DNA of 35,077 bases from an uncultured Collinsella sp. (GTDB lineage Bacteria; Actinomycetota; Coriobacteriia; Coriobacteriales; Coriobacteriaceae), in contig CABQLK010000019.1 in assembly GCA_902465015.1 (NCBI GenBank), positions 1 to 35,077 of the forward strand, given 5' to 3'. Made by a program: the position numbers and the translations under genes. The notes beneath the pieces are model-generated. The model was not told where the DNA came from. It was given only the letters and a program-made list of their open reading frames with translations, and made no database searches. Below are positions 16,906 to 25,248 of this stretch, piece after piece. Numbering within the stretch: position 1 is the stretch's first letter; each line of letters starts with the position of its first letter.

Positions 16906-19900
16906 ATGCTTGATCGCCGTTCGTTACTTGTCGCCGGAGCGTCCTCGTTAGCGAGCATTATGTTGCCGCGCGTGCCGGGAAGCGCAAACGCCTTCATATT
17001 GCCGTTCGCGCCCACCGAAGCCCATGCCGACGAAAAAGACCCCTTCAGGGTGCTCGTTCTCTCGCGCACCATGTTCGGTGTGGTCGTGGTCGACGTCGCC
17101 AACAAGAATACGCCCATCACGGGTGCCCAGGTCACACTCACATCGCGCTATGCCGCAGGCAAGCAGCTCACCGCCACTACCGATGACGAAGGCACGGCCA
17201 TCTTTGAGGTCGCGCCGCTTTCGGAAGGCTACGTGGACGAGGCGACGCTTCTCGACGCGTACGACTTTAACGGCGGCATCTCCATTAGCATGGCGGGCTA
17301 CCGCGATGTCGAGATTCCCCTCGCGCGTGTCCAAGGCGGAACCGCCATTACCGCACCCACACGTCCGCTCTCCGATGGCGAGCCGTACTTTCGCCAGCTC
17401 ACATTCGACGAATGGGACATCCAGTACGCCGACGCCACGTTTATGGCAATGCCAGCGGACGCAGCAGCAAACGACCAGCCCGATACGCACGCCTTTACCG
17501 TGCAGGCACATCTGCCACAGGGCGGACAGGCAACGCTGCGCATCAACAAAGTGATGCCCGCTGCGGGCAGCTCATCCGAAACCGTCACGCAGATTGGCCA
17601 AGTCAAGGCCAGCGCATCGGGCGCGGATAATCTGGCGACGTTCACGCTCGAAGACAAGTTCCTCGATGCAGCGTCGAGCCTTCTGGAAGAAGGATGCAAG
17701 CTGCGCTTTATCCTCGACTACCAGGGCAAAACCTACACGCTCTCCTCCCCCATGGCCGTTGTCACTGCGCCGGCCGCAAAGGCAGAATCGGGCTCGACCA
17801 CCATCATTCCCACCACTATGGACCAAGAGATCACTCCGTTTGATTTCCCCGCGGCGTTTCCCGGCATCGGCGGCAATAAGTTCACGTGCTGGATGCCCAC
17901 ATTTCCGATTCTCTTCGATTTCTCGTTTGCTGGATACGTGCTGTTTGGCGGAGGATACAAACCAGCCAGCTATATGAACGATTCGGGCAACCCTGATCCG
18001 GAATACTGGAAGAAATCGCCGCGCGAGTCGGGCGCCAAGCAGGCAAACCGCTACCTCGACGAGATGGAGGGGAAGTGGAATCAGTACAAGAGTATGAATG
18101 CCGGTTCGGGCACCGATCCAAGAAACACCAAGCTCCTTCGCCACCATTGCACGCCGCTGTTCACGATGGATATCGCCACACAGCTGTACGGCTCGCTCGC
18201 CTACGATTGGGTGGGCAAAACCTGGGGTAACAACGACGACCCCGCATACGGCAATATTAAGGCCCTCTTCCAGGTAAGAACCGACCTCAATTGGACCGAG
18301 CAGTTTACCCTAGGACCGGTGCCGTTTTTCCTAAACGTCAACCCCTGGGTGCTGGCAAAACTGGCGCTCGCCGTGGGTGCCCACACGCACGGCAGCGGCG
18401 CGGCGTTTTTCAAGAACATTTCGCTCGACTATTCCAACACGTCGGGCTCTTTCACCATCCAGATCGGGCTTGCCGTCACCTTTGGAGCCGGCGTTGCAGG
18501 CGTCGCCTCGTCTGCCGTGCGCGGCGCCGCATCCCTCACGTTGTTCATTGGGTACGAGAAGGCGGATGGACACCAGCTTCCGCGACTGCGCGTAGGTGCA
18601 GACGTCGATGTCGATGTGATACTCCAGTTCGTAATGTTCAAGTGGACCACCAAGGCTTGGTCGGGGTCGTGGCCCACACTCCTCGATTCGTGGAATATGT
18701 CGGTGAACAACGGCGACCAGTATGTACTCCAGCGCTCTGAGCTCGCATTGAGTGGAGATACGCCTTACACGTTGGATGCCCGCTTCGGCACGCCCGGCAG
18801 CATCAAGGCGGGCGGTGTGCCGCAGTTTATCGCATCGGCCACCATCGTCACCAACGCCGAGCTGCTCGCACGCGCCGAGGTTAAGGCCACTGCCGTAAAC
18901 GTCGCGTCTGTCGTGCGCGATTGGGATCAAGCGGTCACGCGCATTGAGCTCGAGGCGGATGCAGAAAGCGACGACACGGGACAGATCGAGCATTTCGTCC
19001 ACGCACTGATGGAAAACGACGAAAACGCCGCGCCGATGTATGAGTACACCTACATCGGTCAGGCAACGAACGCCGTTGCGGACCCCAACGCCAATTCTGC
19101 CGGCGTGTCGGAGGACGAGCGTGGCGGCATAAAACCCTCGAGCGACAACGTGCTGTTTGCTGGCGTGCTCAGCGAAGCTCACATGAAGCTGGCAATGATT
19201 GCCGGCGTAGAATGCCTGTTCCGTATCGCCTCGGTGCGCTACGGCGACAATGGCCGCTCGCGCCTGGTGGTACACACAAAGGCGAACGGCACGTGGTCTG
19301 CCCCCACGCCCGTGGACTTCCCCCTTGGGTTTGGCGAGGGCGACGTGGAGCGCGACGACATCTTCGATTACGACTTCGACGTGGTGGAATATACAGACGG
19401 GAGGGGAAACCAGGACGCCTACGTGCTGCTGGTCTCGGGCGAGCGCCCCGCTGGCGACAACACCCTTTTCGATACGGCGAGCACAGCCGGCATACTGTCC
19501 GTCGTGCGTCTGCGCATAAGCAACGACGGAGTTCGCGTGATATCGCACACATCGTGGCGCAACATCTCGCGCGGCCGCCTTCAGGAGGATGGCTACCATT
19601 GCCTGCAGTGCCCGCGTATCACGGTGGGCAAGACGCTGGTCGACGGGCGCCTGTCGGGTGCCTACCTCCACCGTCGCGGAACCACCGCAGAGAAGGCGCT
19701 CGGCAGCGAGGCAGAGGTTGCGCTGGAGTGCTTTACCCTGTGGTCGGACGTTTCGGGCGACAGCCTGACGTTCCGCCAAGTTCTCCGCTTTCCGCAGGCA
19801 CCGTCGAGTATCGAGCTGGGCGCGCCCGAGAATATCAACGGCAAAATGGTGGTGCCCGTTGCATACGAGACTGTAAGCGGTTGTGGCTGCGCATCGTACG

Positions 19901-21273
19901 CCGTGATCGGCCAATCCATCGCGGGTTGGGGCGTTATGTCGCCAGATGCCGCAGTACCCCACGCGGTGCCGTGGCCGCAGCACACGGGCTTTTTGGCTAC
20001 CGTCAACGAGCAACTGCAGCACATTACTTGGACGCGAGGCGCATCGGCATTTGCGTCGGAGCCCGTGGGCGCCGCGGGCTGTGGCCCGGCATCGTTTAGC
20101 GTAAGCAACAACGGCAGGTGCGTGCTCTATGTAGAGAACACCGATGGCAAGGTGGGACAAACCTACGACGAAGAAGGCAACCCGGTAGCAGTGATGGGCA
20201 AGCACTTCCGCATCTTCGCCAGCACCTTGGCAGGCGATCTGTTCACGGAGCCGTTCGTGATGTGCGAGCTGGACCATCCCGCCGATCAGATAACGACATT
20301 TTTGACGTCGGGCGGCATGCTCTCCGCGCTCGCCACGCACATTGTGAGCGCGGAGAAGAGCGAGGCAGAGCTGCACGGCATCGAAGTACCCTTGGTGGCG
20401 TGTGCCATTCCGACGGGCGCGGTCGCTACCTCGGGCGCGGTGGTGCCCGGAGCAGCAGGCGAATCCTTCATGGTCACGGTGCGAAACGACGGCAACACGC
20501 TGCTCACCGCCGGCACGATCGATCTATACCGAGAGGGCTTCAGCCAGCCGTTCTCCAGCGCATCCATCGGGTTCGGAGCGAATGCACGAATGGCATCGAT
20601 CTACGATCCGGAGCTCGCCGAGGATGCTTCGGCCAACGACATGGCACACGTGAAGTACGCGCTCGAGACGCTGGGCACACGTTTTGCGACGCACCCGCTG
20701 GTTGCCGACAATGGAAACGCCGTGCTGGCACCGGGCTGCACGGGACAGTTCCGCATGAGCTTCGCCATCCCCGAGAGTTGGGGCGACGAAGTGGGCAAAC
20801 GCGTAACGCTGTATGCGAAGGCGCGTAATCTGGTGGCGCTCGACCCCGTAACGCTCGAGGAAATTCGACCGGGCGCAAACTCGACGCTGGGTGCCGTACT
20901 GCACGAGCTTCATGTGCCCGACGCAGCATGCGAACGCTCAGAAGTTCAGGTCGGCGTATGCGACAGCGCGGATTCGACAGGACTTCACGACGCCCCGATG
21001 ACAGCAGACGGCGATGGCGGCTCGAGCGGCGGCGGTACTGACGAGGGCGGCGGCTCCGGCGGAAGCAGCTCCGGCAGTGGCAAGGACCACGGCAATAACA
21101 AGCGCTCCGGAAAAGCGGGCGCGCTTGCGGGCACGGGCGATGTCAACGCTCCCTTTACGGCAGCCGCTGCAGCGCTCGCCGCGGCAGGCGCCGGCCTTAT
21201 CGCCTACAGCGCCCGCCGCACGGCGCTCGAAACCGACACCACCAATGAGGTCAATTCGGATAGGCCTCGCTAG
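16906..21273 (+). CDS. Giant Tat-exported, sortase-anchored surface protein
   Basis: A 1455-residue protein. The N-terminus (MLDRRSLLVAGASSLASIML) has the twin arginine and hydrophobic stretch of a Tat signal. Residues about 45-120 resemble a carboxypeptidase-regulatory or CnaB-like beta fold (ITGAQVTLTS, then TTDDEGTAIFEV). The middle, about 760-1150, is beta-rich with repeated WS- and VVEYTDGRG-like strands that may form a propeller. About 1180-1300 looks CARDB-like (SFMVTVRNDGNTLLTAG). A Gly/Ser linker (about 1371-1395) leads to LAGTGD (1407-1412), a hydrophobic segment and RR, a sortase-type anchor with Ala in place of Pro. ATG at 16906 has GGGAG six bases upstream; longer frames overlap the LuxR gene. 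No enzyme motif is recognised. Adhesion or substrate binding is a guess. Confidence 0.78.
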   Translation: MLDRRSLLVAGASSLASIMLPRVPGSANAFILPFAPTEAHADEKDPFRVLVLSRTMFGVVVVDVANKNTPITGAQVTLTSRYAAGKQLTATTDDEGTAIFEVAPLSEGYVDEATLLDAYDFNGGISISMAGYRDVEIPLARVQGGTAITAPTRPLSDGEPYFRQLTFDEWDIQYADATFMAMPADAAANDQPDTHAFTVQAHLPQGGQATLRINKVMPAAGSSSETVTQIGQVKASASGADNLATFTLEDKFLDAASSLLEEGCKLRFILDYQGKTYTLSSPMAVVTAPAAKAESGSTTIIPTTMDQEITPFDFPAAFPGIGGNKFTCWMPTFPILFDFSFAGYVLFGGGYKPASYMNDSGNPDPEYWKKSPRESGAKQANRYLDEMEGKWNQYKSMNAGSGTDPRNTKLLRHHCTPLFTMDIATQLYGSLAYDWVGKTWGNNDDPAYGNIKALFQVRTDLNWTEQFTLGPVPFFLNVNPWVLAKLALAVGAHTHGSGAAFFKNISLDYSNTSGSFTIQIGLAVTFGAGVAGVASSAVRGAASLTLFIGYEKADGHQLPRLRVGADVDVDVILQFVMFKWTTKAWSGSWPTLLDSWNMSVNNGDQYVLQRSELALSGDTPYTLDARFGTPGSIKAGGVPQFIASATIVTNAELLARAEVKATAVNVASVVRDWDQAVTRIELEADAESDDTGQIEHFVHALMENDENAAPMYEYTYIGQATNAVADPNANSAGVSEDERGGIKPSSDNVLFAGVLSEAHMKLAMIAGVECLFRIASVRYGDNGRSRLVVHTKANGTWSAPTPVDFPLGFGEGDVERDDIFDYDFDVVEYTDGRGNQDAYVLLVSGERPAGDNTLFDTASTAGILSVVRLRISNDGVRVISHTSWRNISRGRLQEDGYHCLQCPRITVGKTLVDGRLSGAYLHRRGTTAEKALGSEAEVALECFTLWSDVSGDSLTFRQVLRFPQAPSSIELGAPENINGKMVVPVAYETVSGCGCASYAVIGQSIAGWGVMSPDAAVPHAVPWPQHTGFLATVNEQLQHITWTRGASAFASEPVGAAGCGPASFSVSNNGRCVLYVENTDGKVGQTYDEEGNPVAVMGKHFRIFASTLAGDLFTEPFVMCELDHPADQITTFLTSGGMLSALATHIVSAEKSEAELHGIEVPLVACAIPTGAVATSGAVVPGAAGESFMVTVRNDGNTLLTAGTIDLYREGFSQPFSSASIGFGANARMASIYDPELAEDASANDMAHVKYALETLGTRFATHPLVADNGNAVLAPGCTGQFRMSFAIPESWGDEVGKRVTLYAKARNLVALDPVTLEEIRPGANSTLGAVLHELHVPDAACERSEVQVGVCDSADSTGLHDAPMTADGDGGSSGGGTDEGGGSGGSSSGSGKDHGNNKRSGKAGALAGTGDVNAPFTAAAAALAAAGAGLIAYSARRTALETDTTNEVNSDRPR

Positions 21274-21321
21274 CTCCTAGTTACTTTTGTGAGAGACGCC
21301 GACTCGGCTCATCGAACATCA

Positions 21322-21357
21322 AATGGGCTGGTTCTGGATACCCAGAGCCAGCCCATT
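21322..21357. terminator. Stem-loop between convergent genes
   Basis: AATGGGCTGGTTCTGG (21322-21337) pairs with CCAGAGCCAGCCCATT (21342-21357) with one G-T pair and a four-base loop. There is no clear T-tract, but it sits exactly between the convergent stops at 21273 and 21363. Confidence 0.6.
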
Positions 21358-21362
21358 ACGCA

Positions 21363-21947
21363 TTAGATGTCGTCAGAGGAGTCGAGTTCTGCCTCGAGCT
21401 TGGCACGGCGTCTTTTCGCCGTGAAAAACGTTGCGCACAGGGCAGCAAACGTGGCCGCGAAAATCGTCGCACCGCAGAACACGCCCGTGGCCAGGTTCGC
21501 CAACCAAAAGACGCTTTCGAGCGGTACGATCTGCGCCTCAGCGATACAGCGCATTGCGGCAATAACAAGCGCGAACGCGGCGCCGCTAAGACCGCTGACA
21601 AGCAGGAAATATCCAACAGGAAGATGCTCGGTTTGCCCAAAACGATTGGTATCGACATAGCCCTTCCGCGTTTGCAGTCCTGCGCAAATCAACATCACGA
21701 GAACGAGCCACAAATACATGGCTGCCTCGAACGGCGTTGCAAAGCCATGCGGCATTTCACTGGCGTCGCTGTGAACCCACGCAACCTGTCGAGCTATAAA
21801 CTGGTAGAAAAAGATCATCAACATGCCAAACGAAAGCAGTACGAAACCAATCTTGTAGATCTTCGCGTTCTCAGCCTCCAGGCGTTCATCCTTTGGGCCG
21901 GCATATTCACGCCACTTTTGCACGAGTTTTAAATCTTCAAATTTCAT
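21363..21947 (-). CDS. Four-helix membrane protein paired with an XRE regulator
   Basis: A 194-residue protein with four predicted membrane helices at about 33-50, 75-92, 112-131 and 147-173. The N-terminus is charged and the C-terminus (KRRRAKLEAELDSSDDI) basic then acidic. No catalytic motif is visible. Its start lies nine bases after the stop of the XRE gene upstream, so the pair is co-transcribed. Small integral membrane proteins paired with a 70-80 residue XRE regulator are common in gut Firmicutes and Actinomycetota, with DUF6773-like proteins as a possible match, but function is unknown. Confidence 0.7.
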   Translation of the reverse strand: MKFEDLKLVQKWREYAGPKDERLEAENAKIYKIGFVLLSFGMLMIFFYQFIARQVAWVHSDASEMPHGFATPFEAAMYLWLVLVMLICAGLQTRKGYVDTNRFGQTEHLPVGYFLLVSGLSGAAFALVIAAMRCIAEAQIVPLESVFWLANLATGVFCGATIFAATFAALCATFFTAKRRRAKLEAELDSSDDI

Positions 21948-21956
21948 AGCGAACTC

Positions 21957-22187
21957 CTAAAGAGCGTCAGGGTCGACGTCGCTCTCGTCTTCCCAAAACA
22001 AGTCGTTCAACGTAACGCGCAGCGCTTTACAGATTGCCACGCACAAATTGAGCGTGGGGTTGTAGCCACCCGCCTCGATCAGGCCGATGGTCTGGCGCGT
22101 AACGCCCACGGCCTCGGCCAAGTCAGCTTGCGAAAGGCCAACCGCCGCGCGCGCCGCCTTCATGCGTAGGTTCTTTTTGCCCGGCAT
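21957..22187 (-). CDS. Small XRE-family transcriptional regulator
   Basis: A 76-residue protein that is essentially one helix-turn-helix: RMKAARAAVGLSQADLAEAV, then GVTRQTIGLIEAGGYNPTLN and ICKALRVTLNDLFWED. This is the YozG/Cro-like single-domain type. The start at 22187 has AAAGGA five bases upstream. It precedes the membrane-protein gene in one operon behind a near-consensus promoter that is flanked by repeated half-sites, so autoregulation is likely. Confidence 0.88.
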   Translation of the reverse strand: MPGKKNLRMKAARAAVGLSQADLAEAVGVTRQTIGLIEAGGYNPTLNLCVAICKALRVTLNDLFWEDESDVDPDAL

Positions 22188-22208
22188 GGAGTTCCTTTCG
22201 TGGTATTA

Positions 22209-22277
22209 GACAGATATCCGTTGCAACATGACAGAAATATATTGCATCAATCAAAAGATGTCAACTATATCTGTCAT
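22209..22277 (-). promoter_or_regulatory. Near-consensus promoter with three GACAGATAT half-sites
   Basis: On the minus strand TTGACA (22259-22264) and TATATT (22236-22241) are separated by exactly 17 bases. Three copies of a GACAGA(T/A)AT motif surround it: 22209-22217 (plus), 22229-22237 (plus) and, inverted, ATATCTGTC at 22267-22275. The last two form an inverted pair enclosing both promoter boxes. This layout fits repression by the XRE protein encoded just downstream. Confidence 0.75.
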
Positions 22278-22456
22278 TATGGAAATCATGTTCGTCATCG
22301 CCATACGGCACAGCGATTTCGATTCGCTTTTCAATCTTACTCGGGCAGAACCGAGTCGGAAGGAACCGAGTAAGTGGGACTTATCGGCATGGCCAACGCG
22401 CACGCCAATAACCGGATTTGCCGGAACCATGCGTGCCCCATCGTTTAATAGCTCCG

Positions 22457-23017
22457 TTATTGTTCGATGATCTTCTTGACGACCGCGGGAACGCCTGCCG
22501 CCATCACGTTGTCCGGAAGGTCTTCCGTCACAACACTTCCCGCAGCGATAACGCAGCCGCTGCCGATGGTAACCCCCTGGAGTACGGACACGTTCGCGCC
22601 AAACCAGCAGTTATCGCCAACAACAATGGGCAGAGCCCTCTCGAGACCCAAGTTGCGCTCTTTTGCTCCAAGGGGATGCGAAGCGGTGTAGAAGCCGCAA
22701 AACGGCCCAATAAACACGTTGTCACCAAAGGTAATAGAACCACCGTCCATAAAGTAGCAGCCATGGTTCACAAAGCAGCCGTCGCCAAAGGTTGTCTTGT
22801 CCCCGTAGTCAAAGTAGGCAGGCGAAAGGACCGTCAGCCCCGCCGGAAGATCGGTATCGAGCAAGGTTTTTAGGGCGTCAAGCTGCGCGTCGCTTCCGGG
22901 TTTTCCCATATTGAAGTCATAGCAGAGCGCCTCTGCCCTCGCCCGTTTTGCCAGGAGTTCTTCGTCAAAGTTGGCATCATGCCACTCCCCGCGCTCCATC
23001 TTCTCTTTCTCGGTCAC
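22457..23017 (-). CDS. Maltose/galactoside-type O-acetyltransferase (hexapeptide repeat)
   Basis: A 186-residue cytoplasmic enzyme of the NodL/LacA/Maa family that would acetylate a sugar hydroxyl with acetyl-CoA. The N-terminal TEKEKMERGEWHDA is the Maa domain. The rest is a left-handed beta helix of hexapeptide units (ITFGDNVFIGPFCGF, VVGDNCWFGANVSVLQGVTI, then GSGCVIAAGSVV). The family catalytic His is in TASHP. The start is taken as GTG at 23017, because AAGGGGG lies about seven bases before it and the length then matches the family. An upstream ATG at 23041 has no good site. The acceptor sugar cannot be predicted. Confidence 0.85.
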   Translation of the reverse strand: MTEKEKMERGEWHDANFDEELLAKRARAEALCYDFNMGKPGSDAQLDALKTLLDTDLPAGLTVLSPAYFDYGDKTTFGDGCFVNHGCYFMDGGSITFGDNVFIGPFCGFYTASHPLGAKERNLGLERALPIVVGDNCWFGANVSVLQGVTIGSGCVIAAGSVVTEDLPDNVMAAGVPAVVKKIIEQ

Positions 23018-23092
23018 TGTGAGCCCCCTTAATAAAAACATTTGTGGCGGCAATTCTATCATTTGATAAGCCGTCAGTTTCCATACCGATAA

Positions 23093-23106
23093 CGAACGCG
23101 CGTTCG
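23093..23106. promoter_or_regulatory. CGAACGCGCGTTCG palindrome in the divergent gap
   Basis: A perfect 14-bp palindrome between the leftward acetyltransferase and the rightward topoisomerase genes. It is a candidate operator. No clear promoter boxes could be assigned in this 188-base gap (TTGACT at 23155 lacks a matching -10). Confidence 0.35.
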
Positions 23107-23205
23107 ATGGATTTCGTGTTAGATGGAATCGCCCATGGCCTGGGCTATGCTAACTTGACTATCTATATGACTTAAACGCAGCAAAGGAGCACCGAGAGAG
23201 CGAGT

Positions 23206-25203
23206 ATGGCAAAAAACACCGCAAACTATGGTAACGACAGTATCCGCCAGCTCAAGGACGAGGAGCGCGTACGCCTGCGCCCCGCCGTCATCTTTGGCTC
23301 GGACGGACTCGACGGCTGCGCGCATGCCGCCTTCGAGATCCTGTCCAACGCCGTTGACGAGGCGCGCCAGGGCTACGGCAAGCTCATCACCCTTACCGCC
23401 TTTCGCGATGGCTCCATTCAGGTAGAGGACAATGGCCGTGGCTGCCCGCTCGACTGGAACCCTTCCGAGAAGCGCTTCAACTGGGAACTCGTCTTCTGCG
23501 AGCTCTACGCCGGCGGCAAGTATAACAACAACCAGGGCGGCGACTACGACTTCTCGCTCGGCACCAACGGCTTGGGCTCCTGCGCGACTCAGTACGCTTC
23601 CGAATATATGGACGTCACGGTTTGGCGCGACGGCAACAAGTACTCCCTGCACTTTAAGAAGGGCAAGGTCGTCGGCACCAAGAAGAAGGCACTCGAGATC
23701 GAGCCCAGCGACGAGAACCGCACCGGCACCACCATCAAGTGGCGCCCCGATCTTGAGGTCTTTACCTCGATTAGCATTCCCCACGATTGGTATCGCGAGA
23801 CCATGCGCCGTCAGGCCGTGGTCAACGCCAACGTGACCTTCCGCCTGCGCATCGAGGGCGACGACGGCGAATTTACCGAAGAGGACTTTTGCTATCCCAA
23901 GGGCATCGAAGACTACGTGCTCGAGAAGGTCGGTACCGACTACCTCACCGAGCCCTTCTTTATCGAGGCCGACCGTCGCGGTCGCGATCGCGAGGACCTG
24001 CCCGACTACAACGTCAAGATTACCGCGTGCATGTGCTTCTCGCGCACCTTCATGATGCAGGAGTACTACCACAACTCGTCATGGCTCGAGAACGGCGGCT
24101 CGCCCGAGAAGGCGGCCCGTAGCGCTCTGACCAGCGCCATCGATGCCTACATTAAGCAACAGGGCAAATACAACAAAAACGAGAGCGGCATTAAGTGGCA
24201 GGACGTCCAGGACTGTCTGGTGCTGGTGACCAACTGCTTCTCAACCCAGACGTCCTACGAGAACCAGACTAAGAAGGCCATCAACAACCGCTTTATCCAG
24301 CAGGCTATGACGGCCTTCTTTAAGGAGCGCCTCTCGACTTACCTGATCGAGAACAAGGACGCCGCCAACAAGATCATGGAGCAGGTGCTCATCAACAAGC
24401 GCTCGCGCGAGAATGCCGAGAAGACGCGCCAGAGCATCAAGACCAACCTGCAGCAAAAGACCGACATGGCCAACCGCGTGCAGAAGTTCATCGACTGCCG
24501 CTCCAAGGACAAGAGCCGCCGCGAGATCTACATCGTAGAGGGCGACTCGGCAGCGGGCGCCATTCGCACGTCGCGCGATGCCGAGTTCCAGGGCGTTATG
24601 CCCGTCCGCGGTAAGATCCTCAACTGCCTGAAGGAAGACTATCCGCGTATCTTTAAGTCCGACATCATCATGGACCTCATGCGCGTGCTGGGCTGCGGCG
24701 TGGAGATCAAAGACAAGCGCATCAAGAACCTTGGCGCCTTTGACCTGGACAACCTCAACTGGAACAAGGTCATTATCTGTACGGACGCCGACGTCGACGG
24801 TTACCACATCCGCACGCTTGTGCTCACCATGCTCTATCGCCTGGTGCCCACGCTCATCGACGAGGGTTACGTGTATATCGCCGAGTCGCCGCTCTACGAG
24901 ATCAATTGCAAAGAAAAGACCTACTTTGCCTACACCGAGCTCGAAAAGAACGGCATCCTTAAGGAGATCGGCGACCAGAAGTGCTCCATCAACCGCTCCA
25001 AGGGTCTTGGTGAGAACGATCCGGACATGATGTGGCTCACCACCATGAACCCCGAGACGCGTCGTCTGATCAAGGTGGAGCCCGAGGACGTCACCAAGAT
25101 GGAAACCATGTTCAACCTGTTGCTGGGCAACGACGAGGCGGGCCGCAAGCGCCATATCTCCGAGCACGGCAAGGAATACCTGGACCAGCTGGACCTGCAA
25201 TAG
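23206..25203 (+). CDS. Non-canonical type IIA topoisomerase B subunit (GyrB/ParE-like)
   Basis: A 665-residue ATPase subunit of a DNA gyrase/topoisomerase IV-type enzyme. It has a GHKL ATPase with EILSNAVDE (Asn48) and DNGRGCP (75-81), and an ATP-lid motif LGTNGLGS (118-125). The lid resembles the GxNGxG of eukaryotic Top2 and T4 rather than the bacterial GGLHGVG. The TOPRIM domain has EGDSAAG (about 445-451) and TDADVDGYHIRTL (about 526-538), and the protein ends soon after SKGLGEND. The length fits ParE. The A subunit follows after 45 bases. It may be the topoisomerase IV of this lineage (decatenation) or a third, specialised enzyme; canonical gyrBA would be elsewhere. The ribosome binding site is weak (GAGAG five bases upstream), with a better AAAGGAG further away. 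Confidence 0.85.
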   Translation: MAKNTANYGNDSIRQLKDEERVRLRPAVIFGSDGLDGCAHAAFEILSNAVDEARQGYGKLITLTAFRDGSIQVEDNGRGCPLDWNPSEKRFNWELVFCELYAGGKYNNNQGGDYDFSLGTNGLGSCATQYASEYMDVTVWRDGNKYSLHFKKGKVVGTKKKALEIEPSDENRTGTTIKWRPDLEVFTSISIPHDWYRETMRRQAVVNANVTFRLRIEGDDGEFTEEDFCYPKGIEDYVLEKVGTDYLTEPFFIEADRRGRDREDLPDYNVKITACMCFSRTFMMQEYYHNSSWLENGGSPEKAARSALTSAIDAYIKQQGKYNKNESGIKWQDVQDCLVLVTNCFSTQTSYENQTKKAINNRFIQQAMTAFFKERLSTYLIENKDAANKIMEQVLINKRSRENAEKTRQSIKTNLQQKTDMANRVQKFIDCRSKDKSRREIYIVEGDSAAGAIRTSRDAEFQGVMPVRGKILNCLKEDYPRIFKSDIIMDLMRVLGCGVEIKDKRIKNLGAFDLDNLNWNKVIICTDADVDGYHIRTLVLTMLYRLVPTLIDEGYVYIAESPLYEINCKEKTYFAYTELEKNGILKEIGDQKCSINRSKGLGENDPDMMWLTTMNPETRRLIKVEPEDVTKMETMFNLLLGNDEAGRKRHISEHGKEYLDQLDLQ

Positions 25204-25248
25204 CAGCAAATCGACAACGACGGCCCATAAGAAGTTCAAGAGGATATC

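Noticed and set aside
18331..20376. A 681-codon minus-strand frame inside the surface protein gene
   Set aside because: It is antisense shadow of a continuous 1455-codon gene with signal and anchor sequences, and is Arg/His-rich without domains.
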